NCBI RefSeq assembly: GCF_900631945.1
Contig: NZ_UZWE01000012.1
Coordinates: 1-59,852, forward strand
Origin: Paracoccus haematequi
GTDB taxonomy: Bacteria > Pseudomonadota > Alphaproteobacteria > Rhodobacterales > Rhodobacteraceae
Length of the DNA stretch: 59,852 bases
Direction: 5' to 3'
Positions 16,905 through 27,266 of the stretch are shown in pieces (position 1 is the first letter of the stretch; each line of letters opens with the position of its first letter). The translations under genes were made by a program, and so were the position numbers. A model generated the notes under the pieces. The model saw only the letters and a list, made by a program, of their open reading frames with translations. It was not told the DNA's origin and ran no database searches.

Positions 16905-17635
16905 CCGGGCGAATCCTGCCGGTTCTGGCGGGGCTGGCGCTGCTGGCCTTCCTGACTGCGCCAACGGCCTTCGCGCCGCTGTTCCGGCCCTTCACCCGCA
17001 ACGACGCGCCCGCGATCTATACCCAGACCAGCCTGCTGTCGCTGACCCTGTCGCATCTGGCCATCGTCGCCCTGGCCGTCGCGGCCTCGACGCTGGTGGG
17101 CGTGACGCTGGCGATCCTTGTGACCCGCCCGGCGGGGCGAGAGTTCCTGCCCTTGGCGCGCACGGTGACGGCGGTCGGCCAGACCTTTCCGCCGGTCGCG
17201 GTGCTGGCCCTGGCGGTGCCGGTTCTGGGCTTCGGCAGCGGGCCGACGCTGGTGGCGCTGTTCCTTTATGGCCTGCTGCCGGTGTTCGAGAACGCCTTGG
17301 CCGGGCTGACCTGCCAGCCTCCGCCCGTGGCAGAGGCCGCGCGGGCCATGGGCCTGACACCGACCCAGCGGCTGTGGCAGATCGACCTGCCGCTGGCGCT
17401 GCCCTTGCTGCTGGCGGGGATGCGGCTGACGGCGGTGATATCCCTGGGGACGGCGACCATCGGATCGACGGTGGCCGCGCGCACCCTGGGCGAGGTGATC
17501 ATCGCCGGGCTGCTGTCCTCGAACACCGCCTTCGTGCTGCAAGGCGGACTGGTGGTCGGCATCCTGGCTGTGCTGATCCACCACGGCTTCCAGGCGGCCG
17601 AACGTCGGGTCCGAGGGCGGATGGGGCTGGCCTGA
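16901..17635 (+). CDS. ABC transporter permease, YehW-like (short form)
   Basis: This is the second permease of the OsmF/YehZYXW-type system. The start MTGRILPVLAGLALLAFLTA overlaps the ATPase stop (ATGA at 16901-16904). The 244-residue length matches YehW (about 243). The transport-domain signature is EAARAMGLTPTQRLWQIDLPLALPLLLAG, which includes the EAA coupling loop. It is convergent with glgP, with only 11 bases between the stop codons and no obvious terminator. Confidence 0.9.
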   Translation: MTGRILPVLAGLALLAFLTAPTAFAPLFRPFTRNDAPAIYTQTSLLSLTLSHLAIVALAVAASTLVGVTLAILVTRPAGREFLPLARTVTAVGQTFPPVAVLALAVPVLGFGSGPTLVALFLYGLLPVFENALAGLTCQPPPVAEAARAMGLTPTQRLWQIDLPLALPLLLAGMRLTAVISLGTATIGSTVAARTLGEVIIAGLLSSNTAFVLQGGLVVGILAVLIHHGFQAAERRVRGRMGLA

Positions 17636-17646
17636 CCCGCGCGCCG

Positions 17647-20031
17647 TCAGATCGCCACCGGCAGAACGTGCCAGATGTCGTTCATGTAGCCCCGGATGGT
17701 GCGGTCCGACGAAAAGAACCCCGCACGCGCGATGTTCAGGCAGGCCATCCGGTCCCAGGCCGCGCTGTCGCGATAGGCAGCGTCGATCCGGCGTTGTGTG
17801 GCGAAATAATCGTCGAAATCGCTGGCGACCAGGAAGGGATCGTCGTTCCAGGTCCGGTCCAGCAGCGTGTAATAGGATTCCGCGCGCCCGAACCGGCCTT
17901 CCGAAATCAGGTGCAGCGCGTCCCTCAGCTCCCGGCTTTTCTCGATCGCGCGGCGGGCATGGCCGGGGCTTGCGGCCTCGGCCGCGGCCTGGTCGGCCTT
18001 CAGCCCGAACAGGAAGAAGTTCTCGGGCCCCACCAGATCGCGGATCTCCACGTTCGCCCCGTCCAGCGTGCCGATGGTCAGCGCGCCGTTCAGGGTGAAC
18101 TTCATGTTGCCTGTCCCCGAGGCCTCTTTCCCCGCCGTGCTGATCTGTTCCGACAAATCCGCCGCCGGGATCAGATCCTCGGCCATCGAGACGTTGTAAT
18201 TCGGCGGATAGGCGATTTGCAGGTATCGCGCGGTGACCGGATCGTTGTTGATGGTCGCGGCCACGTCGTTGATCAGGTGGATCACCGATTTCGCCAGCCA
18301 GTATCCCGGCGCCGCCTTGCCGCCGAAAATTTTGACGCGCGGGGTCCAGTCGCCGTTCGGATCGTCGTGGATGCGCTGCCACAGGGCGATGGCCTCCAGG
18401 ACGTTGAGAAGCTGGCGCTTGTATTCGTGGATGCGCTTGACCTGGATGTCGAAGATCGCCTCTGGGTCGGCCTTGATCCCCAGCTCGGCCAGCAGGCCGT
18501 TCGACAGCCAGACCTTGTTGGCGCGCTTGACCTGGCCAAGCGCCTTGCGAAAGCCCGCGTCCCCGGCATGGGGTTCAAGGCCGCGCAACTGGTCCAGATC
18601 GGTGGTCCAGCCTTCGCCGATGGTGTCGTCCAGAAGCCGCGCCAGTCCCGGATTGGACATGCGCATCCAGCGGCGCGGGGTGACGCCGTTCGTCTGGTTC
18701 ACGATCCGGTCGGGATGCAGACGGTGCAGGTCGGCGAAGACCGTGTCCTTGACCAGTTCGGTATGCAGCGCGGACACGCCGTTCACCTTGCTGGCCATGA
18801 TGAAGGCCAGTTCGCCCATCCGCACCTGGTCGTGCTGGACGATGCCCACCTGCGGCGGGCGGGCCGTCGTCTTGCGGTGGTCGTCGTCGATCATCTGGAT
18901 GATCTGCATATGGCGCGGCAGCACGCCGCCCATCAGCCAGGTGGACCAGCGTTCCAGCGCCTCGGGCATGAGGGTGTGGTTGGTATAGTTCAGCGTGCCC
19001 CGCGCCAGGTCGCGGGCCTGGTCGAAAGGCAGCCCGTGGTCGTCCATCAGCAGCCGCATCAGTTCCGGCCCGGCGATGGCGGGATGGGTGTCGTTCAGTT
19101 GCATCGCCACCTTGTCGGGCAGCAGCCGCAGGTCGCCGTGTTCCTGCATGAAGCGGCGCAGGATGTCCTGCAAGGATGCCGAAGTCAGGAAATATTCCTG
19201 CTTCAGCCGCAGTTCCTTGCCCGATTCGGTGGTGTCGTCGGGGTAAAGGACGCGCGACAGAGTGCGGGCCAAGGCCTCGGGTTCGGCCGCCGCCGTGTGG
19301 TCGCCCGCGTTGAAGCGGTGCAGATCCAGCAGCGTGGTCGGATGCGCGCCCCACAGCCGCAGCGTATTGGCCCAGTTGCCGCCCCAGCCGATCACCGGCG
19401 TGTCATAGGCCCGCGCGATCACGCTTTCGCCCGGACGCCAGACGGCGCGGCCATCGACGGTTTCGACATGCCCCTTGAAGCCCACGGTATAGCTGTAATC
19501 GACCTTGACGAATTCCCAGGGGTGGGGCTGGTTCAGCCAGTCCTCGGGCGTCTCGACCTGCTGGCCGCCTTCGAAACGCTGCCGGAACAGCCCGTGTTCG
19601 TAACGGATGCCATAGCCGAAGGCCGGGCATTGCAAGGATGACAGCGATTCCATGAAGCAGGCCGCCAGCCGTCCCAGCCCGCCATTGCCCAGTGCCGCGT
19701 CGGGTTCGTTGTCCAGGATCTGCTGCTGGTCCAGGCCCAGCATCCGCAGCGCCTCGGCCATCGGCTTTTCCAGCCGCAGGTTGATGATCGCGTCGCCCAG
19801 CATTCGCCCGATCAGGAATTCCATCGACAGATAGCAGACCCGCTTGGCCCCCTGGTCCCGCGCGGCGCGGAAGGCATCGACCCAGGTGCCCGCCATCAGG
19901 TCGCGCACGGTATAGCTGACGGCCATCCGCCAGTCGAAGGGCGTTGCGAATTCCGCCCCGCGCCCCTGGCTGTGGGTCAGGTGATGAAGGATCTGGTCGT
20001 GCAGGGCCTGGGCCGAGGGGACATTCTGCAA
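17647..20031 (-). CDS. glgP: Glycogen/maltodextrin phosphorylase
   Basis: This enzyme releases glucose 1-phosphate from glycogen with pyridoxal phosphate as cofactor. The PLP-lysine region EASGTGNMKFTLNGALTIGTLDGANVEI is complete, as is ALGNGGLGRLAACFMESL near residue 110. No ATG lies near the family N-terminus. A TTG at 20029-20031 with GAGG six bases upstream gives 794 residues, about the usual length; the open frame continues to another TTG at 20091. It is the last gene of the glg operon, with a 150-base gap after glgX, so it may be partly independently expressed. Confidence 0.9.
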   Translation of the reverse strand: MQNVPSAQALHDQILHHLTHSQGRGAEFATPFDWRMAVSYTVRDLMAGTWVDAFRAARDQGAKRVCYLSMEFLIGRMLGDAIINLRLEKPMAEALRMLGLDQQQILDNEPDAALGNGGLGRLAACFMESLSSLQCPAFGYGIRYEHGLFRQRFEGGQQVETPEDWLNQPHPWEFVKVDYSYTVGFKGHVETVDGRAVWRPGESVIARAYDTPVIGWGGNWANTLRLWGAHPTTLLDLHRFNAGDHTAAAEPEALARTLSRVLYPDDTTESGKELRLKQEYFLTSASLQDILRRFMQEHGDLRLLPDKVAMQLNDTHPAIAGPELMRLLMDDHGLPFDQARDLARGTLNYTNHTLMPEALERWSTWLMGGVLPRHMQIIQMIDDDHRKTTARPPQVGIVQHDQVRMGELAFIMASKVNGVSALHTELVKDTVFADLHRLHPDRIVNQTNGVTPRRWMRMSNPGLARLLDDTIGEGWTTDLDQLRGLEPHAGDAGFRKALGQVKRANKVWLSNGLLAELGIKADPEAIFDIQVKRIHEYKRQLLNVLEAIALWQRIHDDPNGDWTPRVKIFGGKAAPGYWLAKSVIHLINDVAATINNDPVTARYLQIAYPPNYNVSMAEDLIPAADLSEQISTAGKEASGTGNMKFTLNGALTIGTLDGANVEIRDLVGPENFFLFGLKADQAAAEAASPGHARRAIEKSRELRDALHLISEGRFGRAESYYTLLDRTWNDDPFLVASDFDDYFATQRRIDAAYRDSAAWDRMACLNIARAGFFSSDRTIRGYMNDIWHVLPVAI

Positions 20032-20181
20032 ATCAAGCCTCGTAGCGGGGGGAATCGGGGGCTGCCGTCGAACGGCCAGATTACCGCCCAAGGGTTGATT
20101 TTTGTTGCCAGCTTTGCGGGCCGATGGAAAGGGCCGCGCCGGATTTATGACGCGGCGATGCCGGTCCTGCCTGCGATCCGG

Positions 20182-22263
20182 TCAGTCCCCGCCCAGATCG
20201 CACAGCACGAAGGCCGCCACGCTTTCCGCCTCGATCCGTTCGACCGGGCCTGCGGGGGCGTCGGGCTGGCGGTCGCGCGCGCTGTCCAGACGCCTGCGCC
20301 AATGTCCGCCCTGGGTGGGATCGGGCAGGCGCACCGGCGTTTCGGGGCCGTTGTTGAACACCACGAAGATCGCGCCCGGCAGCGCCGCATAGGCCGGGGT
20401 GCCCGATGCCATGCGCATCTCGGCCGCCAGCAGGCGCAGGCCGGGATCTGCCCAATCCTCGGGCGTCATAGGGGCGCCGTCGGCGCGGCGCCAGAACAGG
20501 TCGGGCAGCCCGTCCTGTTCTCGGGGCTGGCTGTGCAGAAAGCGGCGCTGGCGCAGGATCGGATGCGCCTTGCGAAAGGCGATCGCCTGGCGGCAGAACT
20601 CCAGGAAATCCGGATCCGCGCCCTGCCAGTCCACCCAGCCCAAGGGGTTGTCCTGGCAATAGGCGTTGTTGTTGCCGCCCTGGGAATTGCCCAGCTCGTC
20701 CCCGGCCAGGATCATCGGCGTGCCCTGGCTCAGCATCAGCGTGGCGAACAGGGCGCGGCGGCGGCGGTCGCGGCGCGCGCGGATGGCCGGATCGCCCGCC
20801 GGGCCTTCCACGCCCATGTTGTCGGACAGGTTGTGGTCGTGGCCGTCGCGGTTGCCTTCGCGATTCGCCTGATTGTGCTTGTGGTTGTAGCTGACGGTAT
20901 CCATCAGCGTGAAACCGTCATGCGCGGCGATGAAGTTCACCCCCGAGGTGGCCGCCCGGCCGTCATGGTCGAAGCGCGCCGCCGATCCGGCGATGCGCTT
21001 GGCCAGCTTGCCGACCATGCCCGGATCGCCGCGCCAGAAGCCGCGCACCTGGTCGCGATAGCGGTCGTTCCATTCGCAGAACGGCGCCGGATAGTTGCCC
21101 AATTGATAGCCGTCCGGCCCCAGATCCCAGGGTTCCGCGATCAGCTTGACGCGGTTCAGGACCGGATCCTGCCGGATCGCCCGGAACAGCGGCGCGTCGC
21201 GGTCGAACACCCCGCGCGTGCGGCCCAACACCGAACACAGGTCGAAGCGGAAGCCGTCGACATGCATCGCCTCGACCCAGTAACGCAGGCTGTCCATCAC
21301 CAGCCGCAGCGCGAAGGGATTGTCGAGGTTCAGGACATTGCCCGTCCCCGCGTCGTTGACGTAAAAGCGCCGGTCCTCGGCCAGCCGGTAATAGGCGGCG
21401 TTGTCGAGGCCGCGAAAGCTCAGCGTCGGGCCAAGTTCGTTTCCCTCGGCGGTGTGGTTGTAGACCACGTCCAGGATCACCTCGATCCCGGCCTGGTGGA
21501 AGCGGGCGACCATCTGCTGGAATTCGGCGATGTCGCCGTCGCGCATATAGCGCGGCTCGGGCGCGAAGAAGCCATAGGACATATAGCCCCAGTAATTCGT
21601 CAGCCCCCGGTTCGTCAGAAAGCGGTCGTCGGCGAAGGCATGGACCGGCAGCAGTTCCACCGTCGTGACGCCCAGCCGGTTCAGGTGGTCCAGGATCGGA
21701 TCCGAGGCCATCGCCAGATAGCTGCCGGGCCGGTCCACGCCCGGATGCAGCATGGTCAGGCCCTTCACATGCGCCTCGTAGATGACGGTTTCGGTCAGCG
21801 GGCGGCGCGGGGGGCGGTCGTCGCCCCAACTGAAGGCGGGGTCCACGACCACGCAGCGCGGCATATGGGCGGCGCTGTCGCGTCGGTCGAAGGACAGGTC
21901 GGCATCCTCATGCCCGGCCCGGTATCCGAACAACGCGTCATGGGGGCGCGGACTGCCGGTCAGGCGCCTGGCATAGGGGTCGATCAGCAGCTTGTTGGGA
22001 TTGAAGCGATGGCCGTCCCTGGGGCGATAGGGTCCGAGCACACGGTATCCGTATCGCTGGCCCGGCGCCAGGCCGGCGATATATCCGTGCCAGACATGGC
22101 CCTCGCGCTCGGGCAGGGGGATGCGGGTTTCCCGGTCCTGGTCGTCGAACAGGCACAGGTCCACCCGGTCCGCATGCTGCGAGAAGATGGCGAAATTGAC
22201 GCCCGCCCCGTCGAAGCAGGCGCCAAGCGGGAAAGGATGTCCCGCCGTGATCGGATCAGTCAT
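20182..22263 (-). CDS. glgX: Glycogen debranching enzyme (GlgX, GH13_11)
   Basis: GlgX hydrolyses alpha-1,6 branches, preferring short limit-dextrin chains left by GlgP. The start MTDPITAGHPFPLGACFDG overlaps the glgA stop (ATGA at 22260-22263) and gives 693 residues. An N-terminal CBM48-type domain leads into the GH13 barrel: VDGFRFDLCSVLG carries the nucleophile Asp, KLIAEPWD the acid/base Glu, and FIAAHDGFTLMD the third Asp. YELGPTLSFRGLDNAAYYRL-like residues match the isoamylase/GlgX group. Confidence 0.94.
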   Translation of the reverse strand: MTDPITAGHPFPLGACFDGAGVNFAIFSQHADRVDLCLFDDQDRETRIPLPEREGHVWHGYIAGLAPGQRYGYRVLGPYRPRDGHRFNPNKLLIDPYARRLTGSPRPHDALFGYRAGHEDADLSFDRRDSAAHMPRCVVVDPAFSWGDDRPPRRPLTETVIYEAHVKGLTMLHPGVDRPGSYLAMASDPILDHLNRLGVTTVELLPVHAFADDRFLTNRGLTNYWGYMSYGFFAPEPRYMRDGDIAEFQQMVARFHQAGIEVILDVVYNHTAEGNELGPTLSFRGLDNAAYYRLAEDRRFYVNDAGTGNVLNLDNPFALRLVMDSLRYWVEAMHVDGFRFDLCSVLGRTRGVFDRDAPLFRAIRQDPVLNRVKLIAEPWDLGPDGYQLGNYPAPFCEWNDRYRDQVRGFWRGDPGMVGKLAKRIAGSAARFDHDGRAATSGVNFIAAHDGFTLMDTVSYNHKHNQANREGNRDGHDHNLSDNMGVEGPAGDPAIRARRDRRRRALFATLMLSQGTPMILAGDELGNSQGGNNNAYCQDNPLGWVDWQGADPDFLEFCRQAIAFRKAHPILRQRRFLHSQPREQDGLPDLFWRRADGAPMTPEDWADPGLRLLAAEMRMASGTPAYAALPGAIFVVFNNGPETPVRLPDPTQGGHWRRRLDSARDRQPDAPAGPVERIEAESVAAFVLCDLGGD

Positions 22264-23687
22264 CGTTGCGTCGCAAGCCCTGCATAAAGCGCGGCATAGG
22301 CCCGCGCCGACTGATCCCAGCCGACCGGATGCGCCATCGCGTTCGCCACCAGCCGGGACCACGTTTCGGCGTCCTTGTAAAGCAGGCACAGCCGGGCCAG
22401 CGCGCCGCGCAGCGCATCCGCCGTCACCGGAGAGAACTGAATCCCCGTGGCCACCCCCCGCGCCAGCGCCGCGGGCGAGGCGTTGATGACGGTATCGGCC
22501 AGCCCCCCGGTCAGGCCCACGACCGGCACCGTGCCATAGCGCAGCCCGTACATCTGCGTCAGCCCGCAGGGTTCGAACCGCGAGGGCACCAGGATCGCGT
22601 CGGCTCCGGCGATCAGCCGATGCGACAACGCCTCGTCATAGCCGATGCGGACGGCGACATGGGGATTGTGTTCGGCCAGCGCGCGAAAGGCGTATTCCAG
22701 CCCCGGATCGCCCGATCCCAGCAGCGCCAGCTGCCCGCCATGGTCCAGCAGCACGGGCAGCGCCTCGGGCACCAGGTCCAGGCCCTTCTGATGGGTCATC
22801 CGCGACACGATCGTGCAGAGCGGTCCATCCGCATCGGGCAGGCCCATCTCGGCCCGCAGGGCGGCCTTGTTCGCGGCCTTGCCCGCCAGGCTGTCAAAGG
22901 GCTGGATCGCCGGATCCGTGGCGGGGTTCCAGGCGTCGGTGTCGATGCCGTTCAGGATCCCCGTCAGCGCCTCGCGCCGGTATCGCATCACCCCGTCCAG
23001 GCCCATGCCGTATTCGGGGGTCATCAGCTCCTCGGCATAGGTCGGCGACACGGTGGTCAGCGCCTCGGCCCCCATCAGCCCGGCCTTCAGCGCGGAAATG
23101 CCGCCATAGAATTCATAGCCGTCGACCGTGAAGCGGCCCGGGTCCAGGCGCAGCGAATGCATCCGCCCGGCATCGGTGCTGCCGGTGAAGGCGATATTGT
23201 GGATGGTCAGCACCGTGGCCGGGCCGCCGCCCATCTGGCGCAGGTATTCGGTGACGAAGCCCGCCTGCCAGTCATGGCCGTGCAGCACCTGCGGATGCCA
23301 GCCGCCCGCGCCATGCACCCCAAGATGCGCCCCCACCCAGGACAAAGCGGCAAAGCGTTCCGGATTGTCCGGCCAGTCGCGGCCGTCCGGGCCAAGGTAA
23401 GGGTTTCCCGGCCGGGCGAACAGATGGGGTGCGTCGATCATCAGCAGATCCAGCCCCGCCGCCTGCCCCGCCATCACACGGGCCGGCGCGCCGAACAGGT
23501 CGTCGAAATGCGCCACCTCGGCCCCGTCCTGCAAGGCGGCCGCCACCGCCGGATAGCCGGGCAGCAGGGTGCGCATCTGGACCCCCTCGGCCCGCAGGGC
23601 GGCGGGCAGCGCGCCCGCCACATCGGCCAGCCCGCCGGTCTTGACCAGCGGCGCGCATTCGGACGCGATCGACAGAACCCGCATCAC
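22260..23687 (-). CDS. glgA: Glycogen synthase (ADP-glucose, GT5)
   Basis: GlgA extends alpha-1,4-glucan chains from ADP-glucose. The 475-residue GT5 protein opens MMRVLSIASECAPLVKTGGL, with the KTGGLADV nucleotide-sugar motif intact at residues 16-23. The C-terminal GT-B half has SRMTHQKGLDLV, ILVPSRFEPCGLTQMYGLRYG and GGLADTV. A second Met follows the first, so the start is uncertain by one codon. It begins ten bases after the glgC stop and overlaps glgX by four bases, consistent with one polycistronic message. Confidence 0.96.
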   Translation of the reverse strand: MMRVLSIASECAPLVKTGGLADVAGALPAALRAEGVQMRTLLPGYPAVAAALQDGAEVAHFDDLFGAPARVMAGQAAGLDLLMIDAPHLFARPGNPYLGPDGRDWPDNPERFAALSWVGAHLGVHGAGGWHPQVLHGHDWQAGFVTEYLRQMGGGPATVLTIHNIAFTGSTDAGRMHSLRLDPGRFTVDGYEFYGGISALKAGLMGAEALTTVSPTYAEELMTPEYGMGLDGVMRYRREALTGILNGIDTDAWNPATDPAIQPFDSLAGKAANKAALRAEMGLPDADGPLCTIVSRMTHQKGLDLVPEALPVLLDHGGQLALLGSGDPGLEYAFRALAEHNPHVAVRIGYDEALSHRLIAGADAILVPSRFEPCGLTQMYGLRYGTVPVVGLTGGLADTVINASPAALARGVATGIQFSPVTADALRGALARLCLLYKDAETWSRLVANAMAHPVGWDQSARAYAALYAGLATQR

Positions 23688-23697
23688 CGGCCCTCCT

Positions 23698-24954
23698 TCA
23701 CAGACTGGCCGCCCGCCGGTCCAGCATGTCCTGGGTGATCAGGGTGATGCCGCCGTCGCTGACGCGGAACCACCGGGCGTCCTCGGCGGGTTCCTCGCCG
23801 ACCACCAGACCCTCGGGGATGACGACGCCCCGGTCGATCACCGCGCGGGTCAGCCGGGCGCGCCGCTGCACCGTCACATAGGGCAGCGCCACCACATGAT
23901 CCAGTTGCGCATAGCTGTTGGTATGGACCTGCGTGAACAGCAGCGAATTGCGGATCTCGGTCCCCGAGATGATGCAGCCCCCCGAGACCATCGACGACAC
24001 GGCGATGCCGCGCCGGTCCTTTTCGTCATGGATGAACTTGGCGGGCGGCACGCTTTCGGAATAGGTCCAGATCGGCCATTCGCGGTCCCACAGGTTCAGT
24101 TCCGGCGTGAAATCGGTCAGGTCGATATTGGCCTGCCAGAAGGCATCCACCGTGCCCACGTCCTTCCAGTATGCGGGCGCGCCCGGATCGCGCACGCAAG
24201 AGGTATCGAAGCGGTGCGCCATCGCCTTGCCGTTCCTGACGATGGCGGGGATCAGGTCGTGGCCGAAATCATGGCTGGAATTCGGATCCTCGGCATCCTT
24301 TTGCAGCAGGTCGCGCAGGAACGGCCAGTTGAACACATAGATCCCCATCGACGCCAAGGCGCTGTCGGGATCGTCGGGCATCCCCGGCGGATCGGCGGGC
24401 TTTTCCAGGAACGAGGTGATGCGCCCGGCATCGTCCACCGCCATCACGCCGAAGGCCGTGGCCTCCATCCGGGGCACGGTCAGGCAGCCGATGGTCACGT
24501 CCGCGCCGCTTTCGCAATGTTCGCGCAGCATGATCTCGTAATCCATCTTGTAGATATGGTCCCCGGCCAGGATGATGATGTAGTCGACATCATAGCTGTC
24601 CACGATGTCGATGTTCTGGGCCACGGCGTCGGCGGTGCCGCGATACCACATGGATTCGTCGTATCGCTGGCTGGCGGGCAGGATGTCCATGAATTCGTTG
24701 CGTTCCGCGCGAAAGAAGTTCCAGCCGCGCTGCACATGCCGGATCAGGCTGTGGGCCTTGTACTGGGTGGCGATGGCGATCTTGCGGATGCCGGAATTCA
24801 TCGCGTTCGACAGCGCGAAGTCGATGATGCGGGTCTTGCCGCCGAAATAGACGGCGGGCTTGACGCGGCGGTCGGTCAGTTCCCGCAACCGGCTGCCCCG
24901 TCCCCCGGCCAGCACGAAGGCCATCGCGCGGCGGGTCAATCGTTTCTCGGCCAT
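23698..24954 (-). CDS. glgC: Glucose-1-phosphate adenylyltransferase (ADP-glucose pyrophosphorylase)
   Basis: GlgC makes ADP-glucose from glucose 1-phosphate and ATP, the committed and allosterically controlled step of glycogen synthesis. The nucleotidyltransferase loop is [19 protein letters not shown] near residue 13, followed by [39 protein letters not shown]. Substrate-site motifs ([29 protein letters not shown]) are present. The C-terminal part is the left-handed beta-helix. Length is 418 residues. Its ATG directly abuts the glgB stop codon. Confidence 0.97.
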   Translation of the reverse strand: MAEKRLTRRAMAFVLAGGRGSRLRELTDRRVKPAVYFGGKTRIIDFALSNAMNSGIRKIAIATQYKAHSLIRHVQRGWNFFRAERNEFMDILPASQRYDESMWYRGTADAVAQNIDIVDSYDVDYIIILAGDHIYKMDYEIMLREHCESGADVTIGCLTVPRMEATAFGVMAVDDAGRITSFLEKPADPPGMPDDPDSALASMGIYVFNWPFLRDLLQKDAEDPNSSHDFGHDLIPAIVRNGKAMAHRFDTSCVRDPGAPAYWKDVGTVDAFWQANIDLTDFTPELNLWDREWPIWTYSESVPPAKFIHDEKDRRGIAVSSMVSGGCIISGTEIRNSLLFTQVHTNSYAQLDHVVALPYVTVQRRARLTRAVIDRGVVIPEGLVVGEEPAEDARWFRVSDGGITLITQDMLDRRAASL

Positions 24955-27147
24955 TCAAACATCCTCCCCATGTTCGTCCTTGCCCGCGACGAAGATCACC
25001 ACCGACAGGGGCGGCAGCATCACCGCCATGGACGCGGGCTGCCCGTCCTGCGGCGCTTCGGTGGCCGTCACTCCTCCAAGATTGCCCTTGCCGCTGCCGC
25101 CATAGATCGCCGCGTCGGTGTTGATCGCCTCGCGCCAGGGGCCGGGCTGCGGGACGCCGATGCGGAAATCGGCGCGCGGCACGGGCGTGAAGTTGCAGGC
25201 GACCACAACCGGCGGATCGCCGGGATCGCCGAGCCGGATCCAGACATAGGTCGATTGCGCCGCATCCGTCGCGACCCACTGGAAACCGTCGGGATCGGCA
25301 TCCTTGCGGTAAAGCGCGGGCGTGTCGCGATAAAGCCGGTTCAGGTCGCGCACCAGGGCCTGCACGCCCTGATGCCGGGCTTCGGCGGCGGCGGGCCAGT
25401 TCAGTTCGCCGTTATGGTTCCACTCCTCGGGCTGGGCGAATTCGCAGCCCATGAACAGCAGCTTCTTGCCAGGATGGCCCCACATGAAGCCGTAATAGGC
25501 CCGCAGATTCGCGAACTGCTGCCATTCGTCGCCCGGCATCTTGCGCAGCATGGATCCCTTGCCGTGGACGACCTCGTCATGGCTGATCGGCAGGATGAAG
25601 TTTTCCGAAAACGCATACATCAGCCCGAAGGTCATCAGGTCGTGGTGATAGCGCCGATGAACGGGATCGCGGCTCATGTAGCGCAGCGTGTCGTTCATCC
25701 AGCCCATGTTCCATTTGAACCCGAAGCCCAGGCCCCCCGCGTCCACCGGGGCCGACACCTTGGGAAAGGACGTGCTTTCCTCGGCCACGGTCATGATGCC
25801 GGGCGATTCCGCATAGGCCGCGACGTTCATGGCCTTCAGGAAGTCGATGGCCTCCAGATTCTCGCGCCCGCCATGCTTGTTGGGGATCCACTGACCCTCG
25901 CGGCGGGAATAGTCGCGATACAGCATCGATGCCACCGCATCCACGCGCAGCCCGTCGATATGGTATTCCTCCAGCCAATACAGCGCGTTGGCGATCAGGT
26001 AATTGCGGACCTCGGTCCGGCCGTAGTTGTAGATCAGGGTGTTCCAGTCCTGGTGGAACCCTTCGCGCGGATCGGCATGTTCGTAAAGCGCGGTCCCGTC
26101 GAAACGGGCCAGCCCATGCGCATCGGTCGGGAAATGGCCGGGCACCCAGTCCAGAAGGATGCCCAGGCCCGCCTTGTGCGCGGCCTCGACCAGGTCGCGG
26201 AATTCGTGCGGCGGGCCGAAGCGGATGGTCGGCGCGTAAAGCCCGACCGGCTGGTATCCCCAGGATCCGTCGAAGGGAAACTCGCTGACCGGCAGCAGTT
26301 CCAGATGCGTGAAGCCCATGTCGCGGGCATAGGCCACCAGATCGCGCGCCAGTTCCTTGTAGGACAAGGGCCGCCCGCCCTGATCCAGGCGGCGGCGCCA
26401 GGATCCCAGATGCACCTCATAGATGCTGATCGGCGCCCGGCGGTCCTGCGCCTGGGCCCGCCCTTCCATCCAGGCCGCGTCCTTCCAGCCATAGCCCGCG
26501 ATGTCGCGCACCACGCTGGCCTTTTCCGGCGGATGCTGGCTGCCGAAGCCCACCGGGTCGGCCTTCATCAGCAACCCGCCATCGGCACCCAGGATCTCGT
26601 ATTTGTACAGCGCCCCTTCCGCCACGCCGGGCAGGAAAATCTCCCACACGCCGCTGCCGCCGATCCGGCGCATGGGATGACGCCGCCCGTCCCAGGCGTT
26701 GAACGGTCCCACCACCGACACGCGCCGCGCATTCGGCGCCCAGACCGCGAAATGCGTTCCCGCGACGCCTTCATGGGTGATGACATGCGCGCCAAGCGCC
26801 TGCCACAGGCGCCGATGCGTCCCCTCGCCCAGCAGGTGCAGGTCGATGTCCCCCAGCACGGGGGCGAAGCGGTAAGGATCTTCGAAGACCCATTCCACCC
26901 CGCCCGCCGACCGCGCCTTCAGCCGATAGGGCCCGTCCACCCGGCCCCGGAACAGGTCGCCCGACACCCGCTCCAGCGGGATCTCGCCCGCTTCGGTCAC
27001 GGCGGACAGGGCGGCGATGTCGGGATGAAAGACGGTCAGCCAGCCGTCATGCGGTCCCAGGATGTCGAACGGCCGGTCGCAGCGCCCGCCGGACAGGGCG
27101 GCGATGTCGTCGTTCGTCAGGCGCAAGCGTTCCGGCGTCTGTCCCAT
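24955..27147 (-). CDS. glgB: 1,4-alpha-glucan branching enzyme (GH13_9)
   Basis: GlgB introduces alpha-1,6 branches into glycogen. The 730-residue protein has a GlgB-type N1 domain, a CBM48 ([21 protein letters not shown]), the GH13 barrel with [16 protein letters not shown] (nucleophile Asp) and [11 protein letters not shown] (Glu), [16 protein letters not shown] (third Asp), and a C-terminal beta domain. It is the first gene of the glg operon. A 119-base divergent promoter region separates it from the alpha-glucosidase gene, so the two could share regulation. Confidence 0.97.
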   Translation of the reverse strand: MGQTPERLRLTNDDIAALSGGRCDRPFDILGPHDGWLTVFHPDIAALSAVTEAGEIPLERVSGDLFRGRVDGPYRLKARSAGGVEWVFEDPYRFAPVLGDIDLHLLGEGTHRRLWQALGAHVITHEGVAGTHFAVWAPNARRVSVVGPFNAWDGRRHPMRRIGGSGVWEIFLPGVAEGALYKYEILGADGGLLMKADPVGFGSQHPPEKASVVRDIAGYGWKDAAWMEGRAQAQDRRAPISIYEVHLGSWRRRLDQGGRPLSYKELARDLVAYARDMGFTHLELLPVSEFPFDGSWGYQPVGLYAPTIRFGPPHEFRDLVEAAHKAGLGILLDWVPGHFPTDAHGLARFDGTALYEHADPREGFHQDWNTLIYNYGRTEVRNYLIANALYWLEEYHIDGLRVDAVASMLYRDYSRREGQWIPNKHGGRENLEAIDFLKAMNVAAYAESPGIMTVAEESTSFPKVSAPVDAGGLGFGFKWNMGWMNDTLRYMSRDPVHRRYHHDLMTFGLMYAFSENFILPISHDEVVHGKGSMLRKMPGDEWQQFANLRAYYGFMWGHPGKKLLFMGCEFAQPEEWNHNGELNWPAAAEARHQGVQALVRDLNRLYRDTPALYRKDADPDGFQWVATDAAQSTYVWIRLGDPGDPPVVVACNFTPVPRADFRIGVPQPGPWREAINTDAAIYGGSGKGNLGGVTATEAPQDGQPASMAVMLPPLSVVIFVAGKDEHGEDV

Positions 27148-27266
27148 GCACCCACCTTAACCGGCCCATCACTCGGGGCAATCCGTCTCCTAACGCGGAA
27201 ACCGCCTTTCCGGTGCCACCGTCATCGTGTTCTATCGGCCCAAGACCGAACGGACAGGAGACCCTT

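Noticed and set aside
17374..22287. Long plus-strand frames opposite glgP and glgX
   Set aside because: They are complementary to strongly conserved coding sequence on the minus strand and have shadow-type composition without domains or start signals.
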